Part shown: positions 50,096-59,295 of the stretch, one piece after another
Position numbering within the stretch: the stretch's first letter is position 1
Layout of the letters: each line of letters starts with the position of its first letter
DNA from: Microbacteriaceae bacterium
GTDB lineage: Bacteria > Actinomycetota > Actinomycetes > Actinomycetales > Microbacteriaceae
DNA: 64,000 nucleotides
Direction: 5' to 3'
NCBI GenBank assembly: GCA_025464975.1
Contig: JAODMT010000006.1
Coordinates: 62,001 to 126,000, forward strand
Position numbers and translations under genes: made by a program
Notes under the pieces: model-generated
Databases searched by the model: none
What the model was told of the DNA's origin: nothing
What the model saw: only the letters and a program-made list of their open reading frames with translations

Positions 50096-52171
50096 ATGTC
50101 TGAATCCCGCACTGCCGAGCGTCCCGCTTCGGCGACAAAGAGCAAGCCGACTCACTTTTTGCCACACGTGCAGGGACTGAGGGCCGTGGCCGTGATTATG
50201 GTCGTGCTGTATCACTTCTGGCCGGGTCGCCTCTCGGGCGGGTACATCGGCGTCGACATCTTCTTCGTCATCTCCGGATTTCTGATCACCGGGCAGCTCG
50301 CCCGCGAACTCGAGCGGACCGGCCGGATCGCCCTCCCGGCGTTCTGGGCCAAACGTGTGCGCCGGTTGCTTCCGGCATCCGTCACCGTTCTGATCTTCGC
50401 GACGCTCGCGACGATCTTCATCCTTCCGCTGTCGAGCCTCGTCGGCTCGCTCAAAGAGATCCTCGCGAGCACCTTCTACTTCGAAAACTGGTCCCTCGCG
50501 CTGGGGTCGGTGGACTACCTTGCGGCACACCAGGCGACGGTGGTGCAGCACTACTGGTCGCTCTCGCTCGAGGAGCAGTTCTACGTGGTCTGGCCACTGC
50601 TGCTGCTCGGCGCGACTTGGCTCGGCGTGAAATTCTTTGCCTCCCGGCGCTGGCTGCCAATGATCGCGCTCGTCGTCGTCGTGAGCCTGTTGTCATTCGT
50701 CGTGTCGGCGATCTACACCAACAGCAATCCCGCGGAGGCGTTCTTCGTCACCTTCACGCGAGTGTGGGAATTCGGGGCGGGCGCCGTGCTCGCCCTCTTG
50801 CCCAAGTGGCGACCGCGTGGGGCAATCTGGCCCAACGTTCTCGGCTACGCCGGGCTCATCGCGATTCTCGTCGCAAGCTACCGATACAACCAGGACACCC
50901 AATTCCCAGGCACCGCGGCGATCGTGCCGGTACTGGGATCGGTCGCGATCCTCGCCTCCGCGCGGGCCGAACGCCCGTGGGACATCGGCTCGATACTCGG
51001 CGGTCGGCCGCAGCGGTTCATCGGCGACATCTCCTATTCGGTGTATCTCTGGCACTGGCCGCTCATTGTCATCGCCCCGTACATCCCGGGCTGGGGACTG
51101 TTGGGCATCAACCGGGTTGCCCTCTTCCTTGTCTCGTTCGTGCTCGGGTGGCTGACAAAGCGTTACATCGAAGACCCGGCGCGCACCTGGAAGTTTCTTC
51201 TCGTGCGCAAACCACGGATGTCGTACGCCTTCATGGTCTCGCTGATGGTCGTATCGTCACTGCTCGTGGCCGGCGCATTCGCAGTGAACAACCCCAAGTA
51301 TCAGGCGGCGGCCGCCGAGCTCAAATCGATCAACGCAAACCCGCCGGCGTGCTTCGGGGCCGAGGAATCCGCGACCTGCCAGAATCCCAAGCTCGCCAAT
51401 GCGGTGATCCCGAGCTCCGGTTTCGGCAATGCCGACCAGCCGAACTACCCGGGATGCTTCGTCGAGCTCAACGAGTCGGCGGTCACGGCCTGCCATTTCG
51501 GTTCGACTGCCCCGGATGCCCCCCGCGTCGCGCTCATCGGTGACAGTCACGCGTACCAGTACATCGACACAATGATCTCGCTCGCTGACGCAAAGGGTTG
51601 GTCGCTCACGACCTACCTGAAGGGCGCGTGCCCGTGGACGACGACTCCGGTTGGCGGTCCGAGCGTGGCCTTCACCAACTCCTGCCGCGACTGGCTGAGC
51701 AATCTCAAAGCGACCCTCGCGAAGCAACCGACCTACAGCGCGATCTTCACAACCGCGCTGCATGACACCCCATACGTCACCACGGCGAGCACCGCGAGCG
51801 GCCGGACCAATCAAGTCGCCGCCGGATTCTCTCAGGCGTGGACGCAGGCAAAGGGCGCGCCGATCGTCACCTTGATCGACAACCCAGACTTCCTCGACGA
51901 CCCCAACAAGTGTCTGAGGGTCACATCGCCGAAGGACTGTACCGAGCCGCGCACGGACGTTCTGCAACCGGTTGACCCGATCGGGGTGGCCGCGCGGGCG
52001 AGTGGCGCGACGCTTCTGGACTTCACCAACAAGTACTGCGACTCCACCGAATGCTTCAGCGTCGTTGGCGGGGCGAACGTCTACCGCGACCAGGACCACC
52101 TCACGGTGACCTGGACCCTCACGTTGCGCTCGCAGATCGAAGCGGCAATTTCGAGCGTGCTCGCTGGCTGA
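50096..52171 (+). CDS. OafA/YrhL-type acyltransferase with C-terminal SGNH domain
   Basis: A 691-residue membrane enzyme. The N-terminal acyltransferase-3 domain has about ten helices and begins HVQGLRAVAVIMVVLYHFWPGRLSGGYIGVDIFFVISGFLITG (catalytic His in LYHF, RRLLP motif at about 97). After a last helix near residue 385 an extracellular SGNH hydrolase-like domain follows (PRVALIGDSHAYQYID). It O-acetylates cell-surface polysaccharide or peptidoglycan. It is alone, with no polysaccharide cluster nearby. Confidence 0.93.
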   Translation: MSESRTAERPASATKSKPTHFLPHVQGLRAVAVIMVVLYHFWPGRLSGGYIGVDIFFVISGFLITGQLARELERTGRIALPAFWAKRVRRLLPASVTVLIFATLATIFILPLSSLVGSLKEILASTFYFENWSLALGSVDYLAAHQATVVQHYWSLSLEEQFYVVWPLLLLGATWLGVKFFASRRWLPMIALVVVVSLLSFVVSAIYTNSNPAEAFFVTFTRVWEFGAGAVLALLPKWRPRGAIWPNVLGYAGLIAILVASYRYNQDTQFPGTAAIVPVLGSVAILASARAERPWDIGSILGGRPQRFIGDISYSVYLWHWPLIVIAPYIPGWGLLGINRVALFLVSFVLGWLTKRYIEDPARTWKFLLVRKPRMSYAFMVSLMVVSSLLVAGAFAVNNPKYQAAAAELKSINANPPACFGAEESATCQNPKLANAVIPSSGFGNADQPNYPGCFVELNESAVTACHFGSTAPDAPRVALIGDSHAYQYIDTMISLADAKGWSLTTYLKGACPWTTTPVGGPSVAFTNSCRDWLSNLKATLAKQPTYSAIFTTALHDTPYVTTASTASGRTNQVAAGFSQAWTQAKGAPIVTLIDNPDFLDDPNKCLRVTSPKDCTEPRTDVLQPVDPIGVAARASGATLLDFTNKYCDSTECFSVVGGANVYRDQDHLTVTWTLTLRSQIEAAISSVLAG

Positions 52172-52207
52172 TGCGGCTCACATTTTCCGTGTTCTAGGCT
52201 CGATCTC

Positions 52208-53257
52208 ATGTTTGCAACAGTTATCCACGGTGAGCGCGATGTGCGTCTCGAAGAAGTCCCCACCCCCACTCTTTCCACCGGCGGTGACGCGATCGTTCGT
52301 GTCGTTGCTGCCTGCGTCTGCGGCTCCGATCTGTGGCCGTACCGCGGCGTTACTCCCATCGCACACCCCCGCCGCATCGGCCACGAGTTTGTCGGCATAG
52401 TCGAAGCCGTCGGCCCGGACGTCGAGAAGATCGCGGTCGGTGACTTCGTTATCGCGCCGTTCTACGACTGCGACATGACGTGCGCGAACTGCCGCAACGG
52501 GGTCAGCACCTCGTGCCTCCACGGTGGCTGGTGGGGCGCCGACGATCGCGTCGGCGGCTTCGCCGACGGTGGTCAGGGCGAGTTCGTTCGGGTACCGCAC
52601 GCCGACGGAACGCTCGTCGCCACCCCGGAAGTTCCCGATGATTCCCTGATCCCCGGCCTCCTGACCCTCGCCGACGTGATGGGAACCGGGCACCACGCCG
52701 CGATCTCCGCCGGCGTGACGGTCGGAAGCACGGTCGTCGTCGTCGGCGACGGCGCCGTCGGGCTGTGCGCCGTTCTTGCCGCAAAGCGACTCGGGGCGAG
52801 CCGGGTGGTGGCGATGTCCCGTAACGAGGATCGTCAGGTCGTCGCTCGCGCCTTCGGCGCGGACGACATCGTTGAGGAGCGCGGCCAGGCCGGGATCGAC
52901 CGGATCAAGGCGATGTTCGACGGCGTTGGCGCGGATTGCGTGCTCGAGTGTGTCGGGACGGCCGAGTCCATGGACCAGGCGATCCGGTCGACGAGGCCAG
53001 GCGGCATGGTCGGATACGTCGGCGTGCCGAACGGCGGCTCGGAGTTGCCGATCCGTCAACTGTTCGGCACCAACGTTGGTGTCAACGGCGGTGTCGCTCC
53101 GGTTCGCAACTACATCGAGGAACTGCTGCCAGAGGTTCTCTCGGGTGCGATCGATCCCGGTCGCGTCTTCGACCTCACGGTTCCGCTCAGCGAGGTCGCC
53201 GAGGCCTATGCGGCGATGGACGAGCGCCGCGCGATCAAAGTGATGCTGCGCCCGTAA
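52208..53257 (+). CDS. zinc-dependent alcohol dehydrogenase family protein
   Basis: A 349-residue medium-chain dehydrogenase. The catalytic zinc site is VCGSDLW and GHEFVG; a structural-zinc-like Cys cluster is CDMTCANCRNGVSTSC; the Rossmann motif is VVVVGDGAVGLCAVLAAKRLGA. It oxidises an alcohol or polyol with NAD(P). It stands alone; the repeat array follows its stop. Confidence 0.9.
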   Translation: MFATVIHGERDVRLEEVPTPTLSTGGDAIVRVVAACVCGSDLWPYRGVTPIAHPRRIGHEFVGIVEAVGPDVEKIAVGDFVIAPFYDCDMTCANCRNGVSTSCLHGGWWGADDRVGGFADGGQGEFVRVPHADGTLVATPEVPDDSLIPGLLTLADVMGTGHHAAISAGVTVGSTVVVVGDGAVGLCAVLAAKRLGASRVVAMSRNEDRQVVARAFGADDIVEERGQAGIDRIKAMFDGVGADCVLECVGTAESMDQAIRSTRPGGMVGYVGVPNGGSELPIRQLFGTNVGVNGGVAPVRNYIEELLPEVLSGAIDPGRVFDLTVPLSEVAEAYAAMDERRAIKVMLRP

Positions 53258-53270
53258 CCCGCTTGCGGCC

Positions 53271-53457
53271 CCACTGTGGGTTGAGTAGGTGGCGCAGCGC
53301 CACTGTGGGTTGAGTAGGTCGCGCAGCGACCGTATCGAAACCGGATGTGCGCGGTCCTGGGTCTCGATACGCGTCCTCCTGCGTCGGGCGCTACTCGACC
53401 CGCGGGACGCCGGGCGCTACTCGACGCGCGGGTACGCCGGGCGCTACTCGACCCGCG
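53271..53457. repeat. array of GAGTAGGTCGC-family repeats
   Basis: Two direct copies of CCACTGTGGGTTGAGTAGGT (53271 and 53301), then GCGCAGCGACCGTATCGAAACC paired with GGGTCTCGATACGCG (53369-53383), then three copies of CGGGCGCTACTCGACCCGCG-like units (about 53385, 53411, 53438). It resembles the unit between grpE and dnaJ. The last unit enters the 3' end of the threonine aldolase gene. Confidence 0.87.
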
Positions 53458-54520
53458 GTCGGCCCAGTTCCTCGACGATGGCGGCAACGAACGCGTCAAC
53501 ATCGGCTTCCGTCGTGTCGAACGCGGTCATCCACCGCACCTCGTTCTTGGCGCGATCCCAGTCGTAGAAGCGGAATTTTTCCTTGAGGCGATCGGCCGAC
53601 TCGTTTGGCAGCACACCGAAGACCGCGTTCGCCTGGGTCGGCTGGCTGAAGGACAGCCCGGTCAGGCCGTTCTCGATGGCGTCCTCGAGCGATCGACGAA
53701 GGTGGCCGGCCATCGTGTTTGCATGGTGCGCCGAGCGCAGGTACAGGTCATCCGAGAGCAGAGCGATCAGCTGGGCCGAGACGAAACGCATCTTCGAGGC
53801 AAGCTGCATGTTGAGCTTGCGCAGGTAGATGAGCCCGTTGGCGACCGACGGGTTGAGTGCGACGATGGCCTCTCCGAAGAGCAGACCATTCTTGGTGCCG
53901 CCGAAGCTCAGGATGTCGACTCCCGCGTCCGTCGTGAACGCCCGGAGCGGAACCCGCAGTGCGTCTGCCGCGTTGGACACTCGAGCCCCGTCCATGTGAA
54001 GAGTCATCCCCCTCGAGTGCACGTGGTCGGCAATGGCCCGGATCTCATCCACCGTGTACAGGGTTCCGAGTTCGGTGGTCTGAGCGATTGAGACGGCGAG
54101 CGGCTGCGCCCGGTGCTCGTCACCCCATCCCCAGGCCTCGCGGTCGATGAGTTCTGGAGTGAGCTTGCCATTCGGCGTCGGCACGGTGAGGAGCTTGAGT
54201 CCGCTGATGCGCTCCGGCGCGCCATTCTCGTCGGTGTGAATGTGCGCGGTGGAGCTCGCGATGACCGCTCCCCAGCGCGGCAGCAAGGATGTCAGGGCCG
54301 TGACATTCGCGCCGGTGCCGTTGAAAACCGGGAAGGTTTCCGCGTCGGAACCGAAGTGCTGCTTCATCAGTTCCTGCAGGCGGGCGGTGTACACGTCCTC
54401 GCCGTAGGAGATCTGATGGCCGCCGTTCGCGTCGGCGATTGCGGCGACGACCTCCGCGTGCGCGCCGGCGTAGTTGTCGGAGGCGAAGCCTCGGTAGCTT
54501 GGATCGTGCAGTTGCGTCAT
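53444..54520 (-). CDS. ltaE: low-specificity L-threonine aldolase
   Basis: A 358-residue PLP enzyme of the beta-eliminating lyase family. FASDNYAGAHAEV opens the fold, AHIHTDENGAPE and HMDGARVSNA bind cofactor, and the PLP Lys is in SFGGTKNGLLFGE. It cleaves threonine to glycine and acetaldehyde. The stop codon (TAG) and last residues (GRPRVE) lie inside the repeat array downstream. Confidence 0.93.
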   Translation of the reverse strand: MTQLHDPSYRGFASDNYAGAHAEVVAAIADANGGHQISYGEDVYTARLQELMKQHFGSDAETFPVFNGTGANVTALTSLLPRWGAVIASSTAHIHTDENGAPERISGLKLLTVPTPNGKLTPELIDREAWGWGDEHRAQPLAVSIAQTTELGTLYTVDEIRAIADHVHSRGMTLHMDGARVSNAADALRVPLRAFTTDAGVDILSFGGTKNGLLFGEAIVALNPSVANGLIYLRKLNMQLASKMRFVSAQLIALLSDDLYLRSAHHANTMAGHLRRSLEDAIENGLTGLSFSQPTQANAVFGVLPNESADRLKEKFRFYDWDRAKNEVRWMTAFDTTEADVDAFVAAIVEELGRPRVE

Positions 54521-54596
54521 CGCACTAGTCTGTCATCCGCGTTCACGCCGCAGATTCCACCCCGCGCGAAGGGATGCGACCGATCGAGCGCCGCTT

Positions 54597-55967
54597 CTAT
54601 TGGTTGGCGGTGATTCCGGCGGTGGAATCGACGACGCCTGTCATCTTCTTTGACAGGGCCTCGTAGAACATCGAGAGCGGGAACTCGTCGGGAAGCACGG
54701 CATCCGTGAATCCCTTCGGCGGCCCATCGAGTGGCAGGTCGCGCTTCGCCCAGCTCGAGGCGGGGTGTGGTGTGAGCGTTGCCGAGACGAGGTCGTAGGC
54801 GGCGAGCCAATGCGCCGTCTTGGGGCGGTCGATGGAGCGCCAGTACAGTTCGTCGATCTCGCGACCGAGGGCGACGACGACCTCGGGCACCTCAGCCCAG
54901 TCGATCGTGAGCTTGGTGTCGGTCCAATGCAACACGTGATGCTGATGCAACCAGGCGAAGAGCAATTGGCCGCCGACGCCGTCGTAGTTGCGCACCCGGG
55001 TGCCGGTGATGGCGAACCGAAAGATGCGATCGAACAGCACGGCGTATTGCACGAGCTTCGCGTGGTCTCGGGTGATCTCGTCGGTCTCCTCGTCCCGTGA
55101 GAGGCGAACGGCCTCGCGATAGGCGGTGAGATCGCAGCGCAGTTCCTCGAGGGAGTACAGGAAGTACGGCATCCGCTGCTTGATCATGAACGGATCAAAC
55201 GGCAGGTCGCCGCGCATGTGGGTGCGGTCATGAATGAGATCCCACATGACAAAGGTCTGTTCTGCGAGGTGCTGGTTGTCGAGCAGTCTCATGGCGTCGG
55301 CCGGGAGCTCGAGTTTCGTCACCTCGGAGGCCGCCCGCACCACACGCCGAAATCGCGCGGCCTCGCGATCGGCGAAGATGGCTCCCCACGTGAATGTCGG
55401 AATCGCTCGCATGGCGATCGTCTCTGGAAACAACACCGCCGAGTTGGTGTCATAGCCGTCGGTGAAATCGAGGAACCGGATTGGGACGAAGAGTTTGTTC
55501 GAGTAATCGGCCGCCTCGAGGTCGGCAACGAACTTCGGCCAGACCACCTCGATGAGGATCGCTTCGACCCGCCGGTCGGTGCTCCCATTCTGGGTATACA
55601 TCGGAAACACGACGAGGTGCTTCAGCCCATCGACCCGGCGCAACTGCGGCTGGAACTGCTGGAGCGAATCAAAGAAGTCGGGCACACCGAAACCGCCGTC
55701 GGCCCAGCGTTCGAAGTCGAGGGCGGCCGTTTTGAGATAGTCAGCGTCGTGTGGGAACACGGCAACGAAGTCGAGCAGCCGCTCCACGATCGTCGCGACG
55801 AGGGCTCGCGCCTCATCGTCGGGGTCCAGCAGGCTGCCGTCCTGAACTTGACGCAAGCGGAGCGTGGCGACGGCGTCCTTGAGTCCAGCCCAGAGTTCAC
55901 TGTCTTCGACGACCTCGGGTTCCCCTACGATCGCGTCCGGCGTTGAAGTGCTCGGTGACTGTGACAA
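54597..55967 (-). CDS. DUF6421 family protein
   Basis: A 456-residue soluble protein of a family found mainly in actinobacteria. A possible metal site is visible: HDRTH in MWDLIHDRTHMRGDLPFD, followed after about 24 residues by the conserved EELRCDL. This resembles a zincin-like His-x3-His plus Glu/Asp arrangement, but no activity is known. The start is ATG 55967. It is transcribed in the same direction as threonine aldolase, 76 bp away. Confidence 0.85.
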   Translation of the reverse strand: MSQSPSTSTPDAIVGEPEVVEDSELWAGLKDAVATLRLRQVQDGSLLDPDDEARALVATIVERLLDFVAVFPHDADYLKTAALDFERWADGGFGVPDFFDSLQQFQPQLRRVDGLKHLVVFPMYTQNGSTDRRVEAILIEVVWPKFVADLEAADYSNKLFVPIRFLDFTDGYDTNSAVLFPETIAMRAIPTFTWGAIFADREAARFRRVVRAASEVTKLELPADAMRLLDNQHLAEQTFVMWDLIHDRTHMRGDLPFDPFMIKQRMPYFLYSLEELRCDLTAYREAVRLSRDEETDEITRDHAKLVQYAVLFDRIFRFAITGTRVRNYDGVGGQLLFAWLHQHHVLHWTDTKLTIDWAEVPEVVVALGREIDELYWRSIDRPKTAHWLAAYDLVSATLTPHPASSWAKRDLPLDGPPKGFTDAVLPDEFPLSMFYEALSKKMTGVVDSTAGITANQ

Positions 55968-56328
55968 TGTTCGACCTCCGATCCCGTTGCTCGTTCTGTG
56001 CGTCTCCTTCGAGAGTATCGATCACTTCGCGCCGTTTGGTTGTCCCCGACGCGGGAAAGCTGCGCCGTTGGCCGGTCGAGACGGGGCATTCCGGCACGCG
56101 GTCTTAACGGGGTCAGCGGATTGGCCTACTCGGGTTGGCCAATCCGCTGATTCGCCCGTTTCGGGCGACTGACTGGGTCACTACTCACACTGCTCGGATT
56201 CGGGTTCCGAGAGGGGTAAACCTGCGAGGCTTCCGGTCAACATCGTGCTCTAGCAAGATACCAGTATATCAGTCCGCTTTTTGGGGGACATGGCGGAAAA
56301 TTGCTCCGAGAGATGCCCCCACTTCGGG
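55968..56328. other. 361-bp gap without a gene; contains a stem-loop
   Basis: No reading frame here has domain character or coding-like context. The clear structure is a perfect 14-bp inverted repeat TCAGCGGATTGGCC/GGCCAATCCGCTGA at 56113-56126 and 56137-56150 with a 10-base loop. It lies about 180 bp beyond the stop of the minus-strand gntR and 146 bp before the DUF6421 start, and may terminate gntR transcription or serve as an operator. A run GCTTTTTGGGGG follows at about 56275. Confidence 0.6.
56113..56150 (-). terminator. 14-bp perfect stem-loop
   Basis: Arms TCAGCGGATTGGCC and GGCCAATCCGCTGA with loop TACTCGGGTT. No U-tract on either side, so a terminator role is inferred only from stem strength and place. 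Confidence 0.45.
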
Positions 56329-57057
56329 TTACGGACGATCGGTCCCCTCGGGCGCATTCGGCTCGTCGGGCGAAGCGGTGGGAACCGTGATGAGGCCGAT
56401 CATGCGAAGCGCGCCCCGAGCGGCCGCGACGTCGTGATCCCGAGCGGCGGCGATCAGCAGGGCCTGCGACTCGCCGAGCGTCCGAAAGTCCAGGTAGTCC
56501 GGGAGGTGCAGGCTGCCGAGGCGGATCTGGTGGACCACCGAGTTCAGCCCGCGCTGCAGGACCGGGTTCTGAGACAGCGTCATGAGGTGGCTGAAGAAGT
56601 TGGCGTTGGCCGTTGCGATCTTTTGCGGGTCAAGGGCCCTCACTTGCGCGAGAAATTCTTCATGATCGGCCCGCATTCGAGTGACCTCCTCCGGGCCCAC
56701 CCGACCGATCACTTCCGCAATGAGGGCCGAATAGAGCGCCATCCAGACCACCATCGCGTCCGCGGTCTGCTGGGGGCTCACGACCGCAATGCGGGTGAAG
56801 CGACTGGCGGATGCCTCGATGATGCCGATCTCGCGCAGCCGTTGCAGCGCCTCCCGCACCGGCGTGCGAGACACCCCGAGCTGTTCGGCCAGTTCAACGT
56901 CACTGATCCGCTGCCCCGGAAGCAAGCGCCCCTCGTGCACCGACTGCAGGATGCTGTCGAAGACAGTATTGACGACGCGGCTCGTTGCGAAGGTGTCGGG
57001 CTCTCCGCCCGCTGCGCTTCCATCCGCCGCTGGATCCCGCGGTCCCGCCTCGCTCAC
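56329..57057 (-). CDS. GntR-family (FCD) transcriptional regulator
   Basis: A 242-residue regulator: helix-turn-helix ISDVELAEQLGVSRTPVREALQRLREIGIIEASASRFTRIAV, then an FCD ligand domain whose usual metal His/Asp set is less obvious (NANFFSHLMTLSQNP). GTG start at 57057. No transporter or enzyme operon adjoins it, so its target lies elsewhere. The 20-residue N-terminal tail is low-complexity. Confidence 0.88.
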   Translation of the reverse strand: MSEAGPRDPAADGSAAGGEPDTFATSRVVNTVFDSILQSVHEGRLLPGQRISDVELAEQLGVSRTPVREALQRLREIGIIEASASRFTRIAVVSPQQTADAMVVWMALYSALIAEVIGRVGPEEVTRMRADHEEFLAQVRALDPQKIATANANFFSHLMTLSQNPVLQRGLNSVVHQIRLGSLHLPDYLDFRTLGESQALLIAAARDHDVAAARGALRMIGLITVPTASPDEPNAPEGTDRP

Positions 57058-57116
57058 AGGAAAACTGTACCGGGCGGCGATCCACGGGGTGTGTGCCCGG
57101 CTAGGCCAGATTGGGT

Positions 57117-57953
57117 TCAGAAGATCATCGGACGATCGTCATCGTCCTCGACGTCGACATCCAGATCGACCACAACAGGCACGTGGTCGCTCGGGGCGTC
57201 ACCCTTGCGCTCGTTGCGTTGGATGCTTGCCCCGGTCACGAGGTCGGCAAACGAGCGGGAACCGAGGATGAAGTCGATGCGCAGCCCCTCGTTGCGGGGG
57301 AATCGCAGCTGCTGGTAGTCCCAGTAGGTGAAGCCTTCCGGTACCCGCTCGCGCACGACGTCGGTCAGGCCGACGGCCGCGAACTCGGCGAACGCCGCCC
57401 GCTCGGGGGGCGAGGTGTGCGTCGTCGAGCCAAACGGCCAGGTCGGCCACACATCGGTGTCGAGCGGGGCGATGTTCCAGTCGCCCATGAGTGCGAGCGG
57501 CTGTTCTGGACGCTCGGCGAGCCAGAGCCGGGCGTCGCCGGCCAGCCGGGCAAGCCAGTCGAGCTTGTACGCGTAGTGGTCATGCTCCAGGTCCCTGCCG
57601 TTCGGCACGTAGAGGCTCCATAGTCGCAGGTCGTTCACCGTCACCGCCATGGCGCGAGCCTCGAGCGGCAGTATGCCGTCGACATCCGGTTTGCCGAACC
57701 CGGGAGCGGAGGGAAAATCGCGCTCGATCTCGGTCATGGGCAACCGGCTGGCGAAGGCGACGCCGTTCCACTGGTTGTGACCGTGCATTTCGACCTCGTA
57801 ACCGGCCGACTCGAACTGCTCGAAGGGAAACTGGCTCTCCTTGCACTTGATCTCCTGCATCGCGAGAACGTCGATGTCTTCCCTGCCAAGCCAGTCGACG
57901 ACTCTTGCCACCCTCGACCGGATCGAATTCACATTCCAGGTTGCTACGCGCAT
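57117..57953 (-). CDS. xthA: exodeoxyribonuclease III
   Basis: A 278-residue AP endonuclease/3'-exonuclease of the ExoIII type. Catalytic positions match: Asn7 (ATWNVNSIRSR), Glu34 (MQEIK), GDWNIAP with Asp and Asn, LRIDFIL and SDHVPVVVDL. It removes 3'-blocking groups and cuts abasic sites in base-excision repair. A short acidic C-terminal tail (DVDVEDDDDRP) is added. Confidence 0.95.
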   Translation of the reverse strand: MRVATWNVNSIRSRVARVVDWLGREDIDVLAMQEIKCKESQFPFEQFESAGYEVEMHGHNQWNGVAFASRLPMTEIERDFPSAPGFGKPDVDGILPLEARAMAVTVNDLRLWSLYVPNGRDLEHDHYAYKLDWLARLAGDARLWLAERPEQPLALMGDWNIAPLDTDVWPTWPFGSTTHTSPPERAAFAEFAAVGLTDVVRERVPEGFTYWDYQQLRFPRNEGLRIDFILGSRSFADLVTGASIQRNERKGDAPSDHVPVVVDLDVDVEDDDDRPMIF

Positions 57954-58061
57954 CCTCCAACGCTAATCGCTTGCCAGGTGATTCAAGCCGAGCCGCCGTT
58001 CGCGCCATCGTGGTACCCGCGATCAAAGCGCCGGGACGTTCCCTGCCCTAAAGTGAACAGC

Positions 58062-58613
58062 GTGACCGACGCGAGACAACAGCTCATCAACTTCATCTCC
58101 GAGGAGGCCGTCTTTCACGGCGACTTCACGCTGACCAGCGGCAAGAAGGCCAGCTACTACGTCGACCTCAGGAAGGTGAGCCTTGACCACCGGGTCGCTC
58201 CGCTCATCGGTCAGGTGATGCTCGATTTGATAGCGCCGGTTCCTGATGTCGTCGCCGTCGGCGGGATGACGATGGGTGCCGACCCGATCGCGGCCGCAGT
58301 GCTGCATCAGGGCGCCGCCCGCGGCCTGCGTTACGACGCGTTCGTCGTGCGCAAGGAGCCGAAGGACCACGGGCGCGGCCGACAGGTCGAGGGCCCGGAT
58401 CTCGAGGGCAAACGCGTGATCGTTCTGGAGGACACGTCGACGACGGGCGGATCGCCACTCGCCGCCATCGAGGCGCTCAAGAAGGTCGGCGCCGAGATTG
58501 CCGGTGTCGCAGTGGTGGTTGACCGGAGCACGGGAGCCCGCGAAATCATCGAGGCAGCCGGATACCCGTACTTCGCCGCGATCGCGCTCGACGACCTCGG
58601 CCTGGCGCCGTGA
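58062..58613 (+). CDS. pyrE: orotate phosphoribosyltransferase
   Basis: A 183-residue type I phosphoribosyltransferase. FTLTSGKKASYYVDLRKV and VVAVGGMTMGADPIAAAV are family blocks, VRKEPKDHGRGRQVEG is the flexible catalytic loop, and VIVLEDTSTTGGSPLAAI binds PRPP. It makes orotidine 5'-phosphate in pyrimidine synthesis. GTG 58062 is chosen because a TAAAGT box (58049-58054) would start a leaderless message there; GTG 58053 overlaps that box. Confidence 0.93.
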   Translation: MTDARQQLINFISEEAVFHGDFTLTSGKKASYYVDLRKVSLDHRVAPLIGQVMLDLIAPVPDVVAVGGMTMGADPIAAAVLHQGAARGLRYDAFVVRKEPKDHGRGRQVEGPDLEGKRVIVLEDTSTTGGSPLAAIEALKKVGAEIAGVAVVVDRSTGAREIIEAAGYPYFAAIALDDLGLAP

Positions 58614-58641
58614 TCCGATCGGTTCGGTCGGCTAAGACGCG

Positions 58642-59289
58642 ATGACGGGCGACGCGCCAGACCACGGGCTCGCGCCGCGCACCCACTCTGCTCTCATCTG
58701 GTCCGCTGCCGGTCTGCTCGCCATTGTCGTTCTCGTTCTCGCCTTCCTGATCGGTACGAAACTCCCAGCTCCGGTCCGCGTGCCCGCAGCGGCCTCGCCG
58801 TCGGCTACTGCCCGCATCGCCCCGGTGCCAACCCCGACGGTCGTAGCCGTTGGACCGGCGTCGATCGGTAGCCACCGGTGGGATGCGTTGCGCGGCGGCG
58901 AGTGCGTGGACCCGTTCACCAGCCCATTCGCCGAAAACTTCACGGTGGTGGACTGCGCGGCGGCGCACGCAGCTCAGCTGCTGCGCCGCGGTACGTTTCC
59001 CGCTCCCGTCGCTCCGGCCGCGACGGCCACGACCGCGACTCCGTCTCCGTCTCCGTCGGCGGACGAATATCCCGGACTCGCCGCGCTGCAGGCGCAAATC
59101 GCTCTGCTGTGCGGAGCGCCGGATGTAATCGACCTCGCCGCCGCGAGCGCCTACAGCGACATCCAGTTTCAGGCGTCATACGCCGCGACGGCCGCCGAAT
59201 GGAACGGCGGCCAGCGCGACTACTTCTGTTTCGTGAATCGGTCCTCGGCGCAGCCGATCACCGGAAGCCTCGCCGGTGCCTCCGGTTAG
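58642..59289 (+). CDS. septum formation-like membrane-anchored protein
   Basis: A 215-residue protein with one N-terminal membrane helix (IWSAAGLLAIVVLVLAFLIGT), Pro/Ala/Thr linkers and an extracellular domain with WDALRGGECVDPFTSPFAENFTVVDCAAAHAAQLL, resembling the Septum_form domain of actinobacteria (paired Cys, AHxAQ). A second part (ALLCGAPDVIDLA...RDYFCFVNRSS) holds the other Cys pair. It starts 29 bp after pyrE and may be co-transcribed with it. Confidence 0.78.
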   Translation: MTGDAPDHGLAPRTHSALIWSAAGLLAIVVLVLAFLIGTKLPAPVRVPAAASPSATARIAPVPTPTVVAVGPASIGSHRWDALRGGECVDPFTSPFAENFTVVDCAAAHAAQLLRRGTFPAPVAPAATATTATPSPSPSADEYPGLAALQAQIALLCGAPDVIDLAAASAYSDIQFQASYAATAAEWNGGQRDYFCFVNRSSAQPITGSLAGASG

Positions 59290-59295
59290 CGCTCG

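Noticed and set aside
53271-53457. Possible CRISPR or transposon end
   Set aside because: Units differ in type and spacing, no regular spacers and no transposase. They fit the known intergenic palindromic repeat type of this family.
56255-56272. GATACCAGTATATC as an orphan GntR operator
   Set aside because: Only four-base arms (GATA...TATC), and it lies beyond the 3' end of gntR, not at a promoter; chance is likely.
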